Below, piece after piece: positions 27,480 to 38,777 of a DNA stretch of 64,000 nucleotides. Position 1 is the first letter of the stretch, and every line of letters starts with the position of its first letter. Source of the DNA: Sphingomonas lycopersici (lineage in GTDB: Bacteria; Pseudomonadota; Alphaproteobacteria; Sphingomonadales; Sphingomonadaceae); assembly GCF_026130605.1 (NCBI RefSeq), contig NZ_JANFAU010000007.1, positions 124,001 to 188,000 on the forward strand, read 5' to 3'. The notes beneath the pieces were generated by a model. That model worked only from the letters and a program-made list of their open reading frames with translations, was not told where the DNA came from and made no database searches. The position numbers and the translations under genes are program-made.

Positions 27480-28175
27480 GTGAACGACCTCATCGGACGC
27501 GTCTTCAGCTTCGAGAAACAGGTATTCCCGAGCCAGCAGGCGCTTTACGCCAAGCTCACGACGCAGGGGCAGAGCCCCAAGGCGCTGATGATCTCCTGCG
27601 CCGATTCGCGCGTCGTCCCCGAACATATCATGCAGGCCGAGGCTGGCGACCTGTTCGTATGCCGCAACGCGGGCAATATCGTCCCGCCGTTCGCGACGAT
27701 GAACGGGGGCGTCTCCTCGACGGTGGAATTCGCCGTCGCCGCGCTCAAGGTGCGCGACATCATCGTCTGCGGCCATTCGGACTGCGGCGCGATGAAGGCG
27801 CTGGTCAATCCCGAGCTGCTCGAAGGAATGCCCAATGTCGCGGCGTGGCTGCGCCACAGCCAGGCGGCGAAATCGGTGCTCGACGCCTCTTACCCCAACC
27901 TTGAAAACGGCGCGGCGGTGCGCGCGGCGAGCCTCGAGAATGTCGTGGTGCAGATCGCGCATCTGCGCACCCACCCGTCGGTCGCGGCGGGGATCGCGCG
28001 CGGCGAGATCGCGCTCCACGGCTGGTTCGTCGACATCCATGCCGGCCAGATGCTCGCGCTCGACGGCGAGACCGGGCGCTTCCTGCCGGTGCGCGAGAAT
28101 GAGCCGCTGCCGGTCGCCGTCCGCGCGGCGCAGCGCCTCGCCGCCGATTTCGTCCAGGCAGAGGCGGCCGAGTAA
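27480..28175 (+). CDS. Beta-class carbonic anhydrase
   Basis: A 231-residue zinc enzyme interconverting CO2 and bicarbonate. Zinc ligands are Cys40 (SCADSR, with Asp42), His99 and Cys102 (CGHSDCGA). GTG 27480 is preferred over ATG 27459 because AGAGGAG stands 8 nt before it and would lie inside the longer version. The stop codon shares one base with the SulP start (TAATG). The pair suggests coupled bicarbonate supply. Confidence 0.95.
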   Translation: MNDLIGRVFSFEKQVFPSQQALYAKLTTQGQSPKALMISCADSRVVPEHIMQAEAGDLFVCRNAGNIVPPFATMNGGVSSTVEFAVAALKVRDIIVCGHSDCGAMKALVNPELLEGMPNVAAWLRHSQAAKSVLDASYPNLENGAAVRAASLENVVVQIAHLRTHPSVAAGIARGEIALHGWFVDIHAGQMLALDGETGRFLPVRENEPLPVAVRAAQRLAADFVQAEAAE

Positions 28176-29710
28176 TGACCCAGGCGATGTCCGCGCGGCC
28201 CGGCGTATCGGTGCCGCGGCTGCAATTCCTCGGGCGCGATCTTACCGCGTCGATCGTCGTGTTCCTCGTCGCGATGCCCCTGTGCATGGGCATCGCGATC
28301 GCCTCCGGCGTGCCGCCTGAAAAGGGGCTGATCACCGGGATCATCGGCGGGATCGTCGTCGGCGCGCTCGCCGGATCGCCGTTGCAGGTCAGCGGCCCGG
28401 CGGCGGGGCTCGCCGTCATCGTGTTCGAGCTGGTGCGCGATCAGGGATTCAGCGCACTCGGCCCGATCCTCATCCTCGCCGGCGCGATCCAGGTCGTCGC
28501 CGGGGTGTTCAGGCTCGGCGGGTGGTTTCGCGCGATCAGCCCGGCGGTGGTCCATGGCATGCTCGCCGGGATCGGCGTGCTGATCGTCGTCGGCCAGTTC
28601 CATGTGCTGTTCGACGCCAAGCCGCTGTCGAGCGGCCCGGCCAACCTCGCCGCGATGCCCGGGCGGCTGCTCGGCCTGTCGCTCAGCAACATGGCGGCGG
28701 CCGAACTCGCGTTCATCGTCGCCCTGGTCACGATCGGCGCGATGCTGGCGTGGGAGAAGTGGCGCCCGGCGGCGCTGCGGCTGATGCCCGGCGCGCTGGT
28801 CGGCGTGGTGGCGGGCACCTTGCTCACCGTCGCGCTGGGGCTCGATGTCGCCAAGGTGCAGGTGCCCGCGTCGATCACCGCGGCGATCTCGCTCCCCGAA
28901 AGCGGTTTCTGGGCGAAATGGCTCGATCCGTCGGTGATCGCGGCGGCGGTGGCGATCGCGTTCATCGCCTCGGCGGAAACCCTGCTGTCGGCGGCGGCGG
29001 TCGACAAGATGCACGACGGCGTGCGCACCGATTACAACAAGGAATTGCGCGCGCAGGGCATCGGCAATCTGCTGTGCGGCGCGGCCGGCGCGCTCCCGAT
29101 GACCGGGGTGATCGTGCGCTCGTCCGCCAATGTGCAGGCGGGTGCGATCACCCGCGCCTCGGCGATCCTCCACGGCGTGTGGATCCTCGGTTTCGTCGCG
29201 TTGCTGCCGTGGCTGCTGCGCGAGATTCCGATGGCGGCGCTCGGCGCGATCCTCGTCGTCACCGGCTGGCGGCTGGTGAGCCTCACCCATGCGAAACATT
29301 TGCTGCGCGATCACGGCCCGTTGCCGGTGGTGATCTGGGCGGCGACGCTGATCATGGTGGTGGCGACCGATCTGTTGACCGGCGTGCTGGTCGGCATCGG
29401 GCTGACGCTGCTCGAGCTCGCGCCGCACCTGCGCCGGCTGCGGCTCGGCGTGGAAGAGGAGCCCGAGGGCGAGACGCACCGTATCGCGCTCGACGGCACC
29501 GCGACCTTCGTCACGTTGCCCAAGCTCTCCGCCACGCTCGATCGCGTCCCGGCGGGCAAGCCGGTGCGGCTCGACGTCACCCGCCTCGCCGCGGTCGACC
29601 ATACGACGGCCGAGCTGTTGCGGGACTGGCTCCAGCGGCGTCGCGCGAGCGGCACGCCGGTCGAGTTGCTGGGGGGCGACAGTGGCCGTTTGGCCACACT
29701 TGCCCACTGA
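28175..29710 (+). CDS. SulP family anion transporter, probably bicarbonate-linked
   Basis: A 511-residue inner-membrane transporter with 10-14 hydrophobic segments and a short STAS-like C-terminal domain (about 425-511). The SulP signature region reads FLVAMPLCMGIAIASGVPPEKG. The family moves sulphate, bicarbonate or dicarboxylates. Its fusion-like arrangement directly after a carbonic anhydrase (1 bp overlap) favours bicarbonate, as in BicA-type systems, but this is inference. Confidence 0.88.
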   Translation: MTQAMSARPGVSVPRLQFLGRDLTASIVVFLVAMPLCMGIAIASGVPPEKGLITGIIGGIVVGALAGSPLQVSGPAAGLAVIVFELVRDQGFSALGPILILAGAIQVVAGVFRLGGWFRAISPAVVHGMLAGIGVLIVVGQFHVLFDAKPLSSGPANLAAMPGRLLGLSLSNMAAAELAFIVALVTIGAMLAWEKWRPAALRLMPGALVGVVAGTLLTVALGLDVAKVQVPASITAAISLPESGFWAKWLDPSVIAAAVAIAFIASAETLLSAAAVDKMHDGVRTDYNKELRAQGIGNLLCGAAGALPMTGVIVRSSANVQAGAITRASAILHGVWILGFVALLPWLLREIPMAALGAILVVTGWRLVSLTHAKHLLRDHGPLPVVIWAATLIMVVATDLLTGVLVGIGLTLLELAPHLRRLRLGVEEEPEGETHRIALDGTATFVTLPKLSATLDRVPAGKPVRLDVTRLAAVDHTTAELLRDWLQRRRASGTPVELLGGDSGRLATLAH

Positions 29711-29790
29711 GCGGGCATCCGGCAACATTTCGATACAATATAGCAATATATGGGAGAAATTGCTGCACTAGCGTAACAGCTGCCGATCAA

Positions 29791-29823
29791 CCGGTGCCCG
29801 CCGCCCTGCGGTGAGAGCACCGG
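29791..29823 (+). terminator. Hairpin between the SulP and TorF genes
   Basis: The arms CCGGTGC and GCACCGG have an additional inner stem. There is no T-run. It may end the SulP transcript or lie in the porin leader, since it ends 31 bp before the porin ribosome-binding site. Confidence 0.35.
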
Positions 29824-29866
29824 CGATCGCGCAGCAGGAGGAGCCTCTTCTCACAAGGAGGTTCCA

Positions 29867-30715
29867 TTGAAGACAGTCTATCTCTCTCTCGCTCTGGCGC
29901 TCGGTGCCGCCGCCTCGCCCGCCGCGGCGCAGGAAACAGCGCCGCCCAAGGACATCACCGTCACCGGCAGCGTCGCGCTGGTCAGCGATTATCGCCTGCG
30001 CGGCGTATCGCAGACCGACAAGCATGCCGCGGTGCAGGGCGGCATCACGGTGACCCACAAGAGCGGCTTCTACGTCAGCACCTGGGCATCGAACCTGGCC
30101 GGCTGGGGCACGTTCGGCGGCGCCAATATGGAGCTCGACCTGATCGGCGGGTATAAAAGGTCGCTCGGCGGGGGCATCTCGGTCGATGCCGGGCTCACCT
30201 GGTACATGTACCCCGGCGGGGCGAACAAGACCGACTTTGCCGAGCCTTATGTGAAGCTGTCGGGCACCGCCGGGCCGGCGACCGTGCTCGTCGGGGTGGC
30301 TTATGCACCCAAGCAGGAAGCGCTCGGCAAATGGTATGACAATGCCGCCAGCTATGCGACCGGCGTGCCCGATCATCCCGGCGCCAAGCACGACAATCTC
30401 TATGTCTGGAGCGATCTGTCGGCCGCGATCCCGAAGACGCCGCTGACCGCCAAGGCGCATCTCGGCTATTCGCACGGCAACCCGGGGCTCGGCCCGAACG
30501 GCACCAGCGCGGCGCCGACCGGCCATTATTGGGATTGGATGCTCGGCGCCGATTTCGCGGTGAAGGGCACCCCGCTGACGTTGAGCGCGGCGTGGATCGA
30601 TACCGATATCACCCGGCGTCGTTCGGCCTATATCGTGCCGAACTTCTCCTCGACCAAGGACGGCAGCTCGATCGCCGGATCGACCGCTTTGTTCTCGATC
30701 ACCGCCGCCTTCTGA
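29867..30715 (+). CDS. TorF family putative outer-membrane porin
   Basis: A 282-residue exported beta-barrel protein of the TorF/Gcw_chp family. A signal peptide ends PAAAQ at about 22. The family opening VTGSVALVSDYRLRGVSQT is exact, and the C-terminus ends in Phe (SITAAF), as for barrels inserted by BAM. The start codon is TTG, 5 nt after a full AAGGAGG, the strongest ribosome-binding site in the window, so high expression is likely despite the rare start. The transported solute is unknown. Confidence 0.9.
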   Translation: MKTVYLSLALALGAAASPAAAQETAPPKDITVTGSVALVSDYRLRGVSQTDKHAAVQGGITVTHKSGFYVSTWASNLAGWGTFGGANMELDLIGGYKRSLGGGISVDAGLTWYMYPGGANKTDFAEPYVKLSGTAGPATVLVGVAYAPKQEALGKWYDNAASYATGVPDHPGAKHDNLYVWSDLSAAIPKTPLTAKAHLGYSHGNPGLGPNGTSAAPTGHYWDWMLGADFAVKGTPLTLSAAWIDTDITRRRSAYIVPNFSSTKDGSSIAGSTALFSITAAF

Positions 30716-30729
30716 ACCTTCCCTGCTTT

Positions 30730-30757
30730 CCCCCCTCCCTTGAACAAGGGAGGGGGG
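30730..30757 (+). terminator. Hairpin after the TorF gene
   Basis: A perfect 12 bp stem (CCCCCCTCCCTT/AAGGGAGGGGGG) with a GAAC loop lies 15 bp after the stop codon. No T-run follows; instead a long purine tract begins. Confidence 0.5.
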
Positions 30758-30808
30758 AAGAAGGGGGAGAAGAAAGCGGGGAGGGGAGAAGGAAAGAAGG
30801 AGGAGCGG
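30746..30808 (+). repeat. Polypurine tract
   Basis: Sixty-three bases consist only of A and G apart from two C, with several runs of three to six G. It lies in the gap between the porin and thioredoxin genes and does not encode a recognisable protein. Confidence 0.8.
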
Positions 30809-30927
30809 GTAAGGCGCGCTCCAGCGCCGTCATTCCTCACTCAGACGCTGATTCGCGCGCCGGGGGGTTTGCTTCCCCCGGCCCGTCCCCACATAAGGGC
30901 CGCAGTGATTTTAGCAGGAAGCGGCTC

Positions 30928-31839
30928 TTGGCGACCCTTGGAATGAACGAAGCGGAAAAGGCGGCGGTACAGGCGTTCCGGCGCGATGTGGTCGAGCCGT
31001 CGATGACGCAGCTCGTGATCATCGATTTCTGGGCGGAATGGTGCGGCCCGTGCAAGGCGCTGGCGCCGGTGCTGGAAAAGGTCGCCGCGGCCTATGCCGA
31101 TAAGGGCGTGGTGCTGGCCAAGGTCGATACCGACAAGAACCAGTTCATCGCCGCGCAATTCCAGGTGCGGTCGATCCCCACCGTCTATGCGATGTTCCAG
31201 GGGCAACTCGTCGCCGATCTGACGAGCGCGCGCACCGAATCGCAGCTCCGCGTGATGCTTGATCAGTTGCTGCGCCAGCTGCCGATCCAGGGCGAGGCGC
31301 AGGCACAGGAAGCGGAGCTCGAGCCGCTGATCGCGATGGGCGAGGAAGTGCTCGCCGCGGGCGACGCCGCGCGGGCGCTGTCGATCTTCGACCAGCTCGC
31401 CGAAATGGCCCCCGATCATCCCGCGGTGGTTTCGGGGCGGATCCGCGCGCTGGTCGCGGCGGGCGATACCGCCGCCGCCGAAGCGGCGATCGCGGCGCTG
31501 CCCGAGGAGCTGGCCAAGCTCCCCGATATCGAGCGCGCCAAATCGGCGCTCGATCTCGCGCGCTCGGCGCCCGCGGTCGACGATCTCGCGCCGCTCGAGG
31601 CCAAGGTCGCGGCGAACCCCGACGATCTCCAGGCGCGCTACGATCTGGCCAATGCGCAGATGGCGGCGGGCGATCGCGACGCGGCGGCGGAGGGGTTCCT
31701 CGCGATTACCGCCGCCGAGCGCGACTGGAACGAGGGCGCGGCGCGCCAGCAATTGCTCAAATTGTTCGAGGTGGTCGGGCTGGAGGATCCGTGGGTGGCG
31801 CAGCAGCGCCGCAAGCTTTCCGCCGTCCTGTTCGGGTGA
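30928..31839 (+). CDS. Thioredoxin-TPR protein, CnoX (YbbN)-like
   Basis: A 303-residue protein with an N-terminal thioredoxin domain (about 10-120, active site Cys39 and Cys42 in WCGPC) followed by a TPR-like helical domain (about 130-303), the layout of YbbN/CnoX co-chaperones. E. coli CnoX lacks the CGPC motif, whereas this copy keeps a redox-active pair. TTG 30928, with AGGA 8-10 nt upstream, gives MATLGMNEAEK; ATG 30943 is the alternative. A LON-domain gene follows 1 bp later. Confidence 0.88.
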   Translation: MATLGMNEAEKAAVQAFRRDVVEPSMTQLVIIDFWAEWCGPCKALAPVLEKVAAAYADKGVVLAKVDTDKNQFIAAQFQVRSIPTVYAMFQGQLVADLTSARTESQLRVMLDQLLRQLPIQGEAQAQEAELEPLIAMGEEVLAAGDAARALSIFDQLAEMAPDHPAVVSGRIRALVAAGDTAAAEAAIAALPEELAKLPDIERAKSALDLARSAPAVDDLAPLEAKVAANPDDLQARYDLANAQMAAGDRDAAAEGFLAITAAERDWNEGAARQQLLKLFEVVGLEDPWVAQQRRKLSAVLFG

Positions 31840-31840
31840 C

Positions 31841-32452
31841 ATGACGCGGCTGTCGATCTTTCCTCTGGCCGGTGCGATCCTGTTTCCGGGGATGCATCTG
31901 CCGCTGCACATCTTCGAGCCGCGCTATCGTGCGCTGATATCCGATGCGATGGCGCGTGACCGGCGGATCGGGATGATCCAGCCGCGCGGCGACGCCGAGG
32001 CGAAGATCCCGCAGCTCTACGATATCGGCTGCGTCGGGCGGATCGCCGATATCGAGATGCTGGAGGACGGCCGCTCGAACATCATCCTCGAGGGGGTATC
32101 GCTGTTCCGCGTCACGCGCGAGCTCGAAGTGTCGACTCCGTTCCGGCAGGTCGAGGCCGAATTGCTCGATAGCGCGCCCGACGACGATCTGTCGCTCGCC
32201 GCGCGCGCCGGGCTCGAGCTCGAATCGAAGCGTTTCGCCGAGGCGCAGGGCTATGCGGTCGATTGGGATGCGGTCGGGCGGCTCGACGACGCCAGCCTGG
32301 TCAACGGCATCGCGCAGATCGCGCCGTTCGACGCCGCCGCCAAACAGGCGCTGCTCGAAACGAAGACGATCGCCGAGCGCGCCGAACTGATCGTCCAGCT
32401 GCTGCAATTCTTCGGGCGACACGACGGGCAGGATCGCGTGACCTTGCAATGA
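31841..32452 (+). CDS. LON peptidase substrate-binding domain protein
   Basis: A 203-residue stand-alone LON N-terminal domain without ATPase or protease parts. [24 protein letters not shown] is the diagnostic start and [13 protein letters not shown] follows. Such proteins are widespread in proteobacteria with no firm role. The ATG lies one base after the thioredoxin stop; the stop overlaps the Trm112-like gene (ATGA), so three genes form an operon. Confidence 0.9.
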   Translation: MTRLSIFPLAGAILFPGMHLPLHIFEPRYRALISDAMARDRRIGMIQPRGDAEAKIPQLYDIGCVGRIADIEMLEDGRSNIILEGVSLFRVTRELEVSTPFRQVEAELLDSAPDDDLSLAARAGLELESKRFAEAQGYAVDWDAVGRLDDASLVNGIAQIAPFDAAAKQALLETKTIAERAELIVQLLQFFGRHDGQDRVTLQ

Positions 32453-32625
32453 TCGACGCCTGGCTGCTCGAACGATTGGTGTGCCCGGTGAGTCGGCGGC
32501 CGCTCGTCTATGACGAAGCGGCGCAGGAGCTGGCGTCGGACGCCGCCGGGGTCGCCTATCCGATCCGTGACGGGGTGCCGGTGCTGCTGATCGAGCAGGC
32601 GCGGGTGCTTAACGCGACAGGCTAA
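32449..32625 (+). CDS. Trm112 family protein (YcaR-like)
   Basis: A 58-residue protein with the family pattern [17 protein letters not shown] and a later [12 protein letters not shown]. Only one cysteine is kept in the N-terminal CPV motif, so zinc binding as in eukaryotic Trm112 is unlikely. It overlaps the LON-domain gene by 4 bp. Confidence 0.88.
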   Translation: MIDAWLLERLVCPVSRRPLVYDEAAQELASDAAGVAYPIRDGVPVLLIEQARVLNATG

Positions 32626-32634
32626 TCCGTCCCG

Positions 32635-32657
32635 CCGTTCGCGCTGAGCCCGAACGG
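32635..32657. repeat. Minimal REP-like palindrome, family A
   Basis: CCGTTCG, a short centre and CGAACGG recall the outer ends of family A with the interior missing. It lies between convergent genes. Confidence 0.6.
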
Positions 32658-32673
32658 CGGAGGGGGAATCTTC

Positions 32674-33327
32674 CTATTTCGCCAGCTTGGGAAAGGCCGC
32701 CTGGAAAGCGGCGACCTTGGGCTTGTCCCAGCGGACGATATAGGGATTGGTCGGGTTGCGATCGTAGAAATTCTGGTGGACCGCCTCCGCCGGAAAGAAA
32801 TCGCCGCGCTCGATCCGCGTCACGATCGGCTGCGGCCAGGCATGCGCCTGGGTCAATTGCGCGATATAGGCCTCGGCCACCGCGCGCTGCGCCTCGGATT
32901 GCGGGAAGATCGCCGAACGGTAGCTCGGGCCGCGGTCCGGCCCCTGACGGTTGAGCTGGGTGGGATCATGCGCGATCGAGAAATAGATGCGCAGCAACGT
33001 GCCGTAGCTCACCTGACGCGGATCGAACACGATTCGCACCGCTTCGGCATGTTTGGTCGATTCGCTCGAAACCGCGCTGTAATTGGCACTATGCGCCGCG
33101 CCGCCGGCATAGCCCGAGGTCACCGCGCGGACGCCCTTCACCCGCTCGAACACCGCCTCCATCCCCCAGAAGCACCCGCCGGCGAGGATTGCGGTCTGCG
33201 CGCTCGGGGTGGCGGGCACGTCGCGCGCCGGGGGCGGGATCGGCACCGCGCGTTCGGCGCGGGCGGGGAGGAAGGGAAGGCTGGCGGTCACCAGGACCGC
33301 GGCGATCGTCATGGGAGCGCGGATCAT
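32674..33327 (-). CDS. msrA: Peptide methionine sulfoxide reductase MsrA, exported
   Basis: A 217-residue MsrA that reduces methionine-S-sulfoxide in proteins. The catalytic Cys52 lies in GGCFWGMEAVF; SGYAGG and a downstream YRSAIF also match. An N-terminal signal peptide (MIRAPMTIAAVLVTASLPFLPARA) indicates periplasmic location, unlike cytoplasmic MsrA. No C-terminal resolving cysteine is present, so regeneration may need an external thiol donor. It converges with the Trm112-like gene. Confidence 0.93.
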   Translation of the reverse strand: MIRAPMTIAAVLVTASLPFLPARAERAVPIPPPARDVPATPSAQTAILAGGCFWGMEAVFERVKGVRAVTSGYAGGAAHSANYSAVSSESTKHAEAVRIVFDPRQVSYGTLLRIYFSIAHDPTQLNRQGPDRGPSYRSAIFPQSEAQRAVAEAYIAQLTQAHAWPQPIVTRIERGDFFPAEAVHQNFYDRNPTNPYIVRWDKPKVAAFQAAFPKLAK

Positions 33328-33363
33328 GTCCGCCGATATAATGCGCGCGCGTGCGCGATGCTA

Positions 33364-33504
33364 TCAGCGCTTGACGATATGCGTCGGCGCATCGGTCGTG
33401 GCGGTGACGGCGGACGCCGGATGCAGCGCGAACAGCCCGACCGCCCCGATCAGGAAACCTCCGGCGAATTGCCACAGGAAGGTCGATTTCAGGAACTGGA
33501 TCAT
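33364..33504 (-). CDS. Small single-pass membrane protein
   Basis: A 46-residue open frame, MIQFLKSTFLWQF to THIVKR, with one hydrophobic helix (about 9-28) and a short polar tail. It lies just upstream of msrA on the same strand, 36 bp from its start. The ribosome-binding site is weak. Supporting points are good codon use and a plausible membrane anchor; no family is recognised. Confidence 0.5.
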   Translation of the reverse strand: MIQFLKSTFLWQFAGGFLIGAVGLFALHPASAVTATTDAPTHIVKR

Positions 33505-33692
33505 CTGCTTAACTCTTTTCGACTCGCTTCTTCGCGGCCCGCTGGGGGGCGCTGCGCCGGAAACCCAAGAAAGCCTGTAATTTGTTGTCGCTGAACGCGG
33601 CCTGACGCCGTCGTTCAGCCGCTACATAGGGTGCGGTTCATTGCCGTTGTATTGCGGTAACCGAAACGCTGTGTTTCGCGGCTGAAATCTCT

Positions 33693-36703
<3,011 letters not shown>

Positions 36704-36783
36704 CGCGCGCGCTGCATGCCCGGTGCTCCGCCTTGCGGCAAGGGCGCGGCGCGGGTTAGGGATCGGGAGAAAGGATTGACCCG

Positions 36784-37470
36784 ATGACCGAACCCGCGCC
36801 GCGCGCCGCGCCAGAACCTGCGCTCCGCGCGATGATCGTGCCGGTGACGGCGATCGAGCAGAATTGCACGATCATCTGGTGCACCCGCACGATGAAGGCG
36901 GCGGTGATCGACGCCGGTGGCGATCTCCCGCGGATCCGCGCCGCGATCGCCGAGGCGGGGGTGACGGTCGAGAAATTGCTCCTCACCCACGGCCATATCG
37001 ATCACGCCGGTTCGGCGAAGCCGCTCGCCGACGAGCTCGGCGTGCCGATCGAGGGGCCGCATGAGGACGATCGCTTCTGGCTCGCGCGGCTCGCCGACGA
37101 CGGGCGCAACTGGGGGATCGAGGGGGTGCCGTTCGAGCCCGACCGCTGGCTCAACGACGGCGATACGGTGACGGTGGGCGAGCTGACACTCGACGTCTAT
37201 CACACCCCCGGCCACACCGCGGGGCATGTGATCTTCCACCATGCCCCGTCCAAATTCGCGCAGGTCGGCGATGTGCTGTTCCAGGGATCGATCGGGCGGA
37301 CCGATCTGCCGCAGGGCGATCATCAGCAGCTGATCACCTCGATCGTCACCAAATTGTGGCCGCTGGGCGACGATACCGCCTTCGTCCCCGGCCACGGCAA
37401 GCCGAGCACCTTCGGGCACGAGCGGCGGTGGAACATGTTCGTCAGCGACGAGGCGCTCGCCGCCGCCTGA
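36784..37470 (+). CDS. MBL-fold metallo-hydrolase, glyoxalase II-like (YcbL type)
   Basis: A 228-residue zinc hydrolase. The metal ligands are His69, His71, Asp73 and His74 in THGHIDHAG, His144 in HTPGHTAGH, Asp163 in VGDVLF and His204 in GHGKP. The small size and lack of the glyoxalase II C-terminal helical domain point to the YcbL subgroup. Divergent from the pabB-pabC gene across 80 bp; followed 11 bp later by the DUF2490 gene. Confidence 0.9.
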   Translation: MTEPAPRAAPEPALRAMIVPVTAIEQNCTIIWCTRTMKAAVIDAGGDLPRIRAAIAEAGVTVEKLLLTHGHIDHAGSAKPLADELGVPIEGPHEDDRFWLARLADDGRNWGIEGVPFEPDRWLNDGDTVTVGELTLDVYHTPGHTAGHVIFHHAPSKFAQVGDVLFQGSIGRTDLPQGDHQQLITSIVTKLWPLGDDTAFVPGHGKPSTFGHERRWNMFVSDEALAAA

Positions 37471-37481
37471 TCCACCGTCGC

Positions 37482-38150
37482 ATGCGCCCGAGCCTTTTCG
37501 CGCTTCCCGTTTCGCTCGTCGCCGCGCCGGCGCTGGCGCAGGTGGAGGATCGCGCTTTGTGGCTGACCACCACGGGCAAGGTCAGGCTGGACCAGCGGAC
37601 GCGGATCGACGTCGAAGCGGCCTATCGTTTCAGCGACAATTCGGGCGGGCTGTACGAATCGCTGTGGATCGGCGGGGCGACGCGCGAGATCGCCAAGCAT
37701 GTGGCGGTGCAGGTGACCTATGCGCGGGTGAACGGCTATTCCGGCGGCCGCGCCCGCAACGTCGAGAACCGCGTCCGCGCGCAGGTCGAGGTGACTCGCC
37801 GCCTGGGTCGGGTGAGGCTCGCCGGCCGGCTGCGGCTCGAATACCGCTCCCGCACCGCCGCCGACATGACCGGATTTCGTCTCCGCCCGCGGATCAAGGC
37901 GACGCTGCCGATCGCGCCGCGTGACGTCTCGCTGATCGCGAGCCACGAGAGCATCGTCGAGCTCAACAACACCGATTGGGGGCAGATGACCGGGGCGGAC
38001 CGGATGCGGAACCTGATCGCGATCAACTGGCAGGCGAGCGAGGCCCTGTCGTTCGAGGCCGGCTATCTCAACCAATATCATTTCGCGCGCGGCGGCGATC
38101 GCCCGATGATGGATCACATCCTGTCGCTGAGCACCACGCTGAGCCTGTAG
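37482..38150 (+). CDS. DUF2490 family outer-membrane beta-barrel protein
   Basis: A 222-residue exported protein with signal peptide MRPSLFALPVSLVAAPALAQ. Alternating polar/hydrophobic strands (DQRTRIDVEAAYRF, VRLAGRLRLEYRSR) fit the DUF2490 outer-membrane barrel family, whose role is unknown. It probably shares a transcript with the metallo-hydrolase gene. Confidence 0.82.
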   Translation: MRPSLFALPVSLVAAPALAQVEDRALWLTTTGKVRLDQRTRIDVEAAYRFSDNSGGLYESLWIGGATREIAKHVAVQVTYARVNGYSGGRARNVENRVRAQVEVTRRLGRVRLAGRLRLEYRSRTAADMTGFRLRPRIKATLPIAPRDVSLIASHESIVELNNTDWGQMTGADRMRNLIAINWQASEALSFEAGYLNQYHFARGGDRPMMDHILSLSTTLSL

Positions 38151-38157
38151 GCAATCC

Positions 38158-38206
38158 GTTCGCCTGAGCTTATCGGGCTTCGACAAGCTCCGCCCGAACG
38201 GGGGGT
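38158..38206. repeat. Shortened REP-like element, family A
   Basis: The outer arms of family A (CGTTCGCCTGAGCTT and AGCTCCGCCCGAACGGGG) flank a deleted centre. It lies next to the bidirectional terminator between DUF2490 and rpoZ. Confidence 0.75.
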
Positions 38207-38222
38207 GTCAGCGGGGGCGCGC

Positions 38223-38267
38223 AAAAAAAAGGCCGCGACCGTGGATGACGGTCGCGGCCTTTTTTTT
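38223..38267. terminator. Bidirectional intrinsic terminator
   Basis: An A8 run, an 11 bp GC stem (GGCCGCGACCG and partner), a 7 nt loop and a T8 run make it symmetric. It serves both the DUF2490 gene (plus) and rpoZ (minus). Confidence 0.93.
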
Positions 38268-38275
38268 CGGGCGAT

Positions 38276-38310
38276 CTCAGCCCCAGATTCTCAGCCCCAG
38301 ATTCTCAGCC
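38276..38310. repeat. Short tandem duplication at the rpoZ 3' end
   Basis: The 14 bp unit CTCAGCCCCAGATT is repeated exactly twice and continues for 7 bp into the rpoZ stop region, where TCA is the reverse of the stop codon. Confidence 0.8.
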
Positions 38311-38649
38311 TTCGTAATCGGCGCCGAGATTCTGGTTGCGCGGCGGGGCGGCGGCGGTGAGGCGCAGCGCTTCCGCCGAGGCGGCGAGGCTGCCGACCGC
38401 ATCGGCCTCGTCATCGTCGTCGATCTGCACGCGCTGCAGGCTGCCGACGAGCGATTCGGCCAGATCGTCGGGCAGGATCGTCTCTTCGGCGATCTCGCGC
38501 AGCGCGACGACCGGATTTTTATCGCGATCGCGATCGATCGTCAGCTCCGCACCACCCGAAACCTGCCGCGCGCGCTGCGCTGCGAGCAGAACCAGATCGA
38601 AGCGGTTGGGGATTTTGTCGACGCAATCCTCGACCGTGACGCGCGCCAT
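38305..38649 (-). CDS. rpoZ: DNA-directed RNA polymerase subunit omega
   Basis: A 114-residue omega subunit. The conserved start [24 protein letters not shown] and [13 protein letters not shown] are diagnostic. The C-terminal part (about 75-114) is an acidic, low-complexity tail. It helps RNA polymerase assembly and ppGpp response. Monocistronic here, with a strong shared terminator downstream. Confidence 0.96.
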   Translation of the reverse strand: MARVTVEDCVDKIPNRFDLVLLAAQRARQVSGGAELTIDRDRDKNPVVALREIAEETILPDDLAESLVGSLQRVQIDDDDEADAVGSLAASAEALRLTAAAPPRNQNLGADYEG

Positions 38650-38777
38650 GGACGCTATTCCTTCGCAAAATATCGCTGGATGAAGGCGCGCGATCTAGGG
38701 AGGCGGGCGGGCAAAGTCAAGAAAAGTGCGCCCGCCCCGGCTTGTCGCGCGCGCCGCATCCGGCCATCAGGGTGGCG

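Noticed and set aside
27890..29746. A 618-codon minus-strand frame over the carbonic anhydrase and SulP genes
   Set aside because: It is antisense to two clear genes and full of His/Arg/Asp tracts typical of shadow frames in high-GC DNA.
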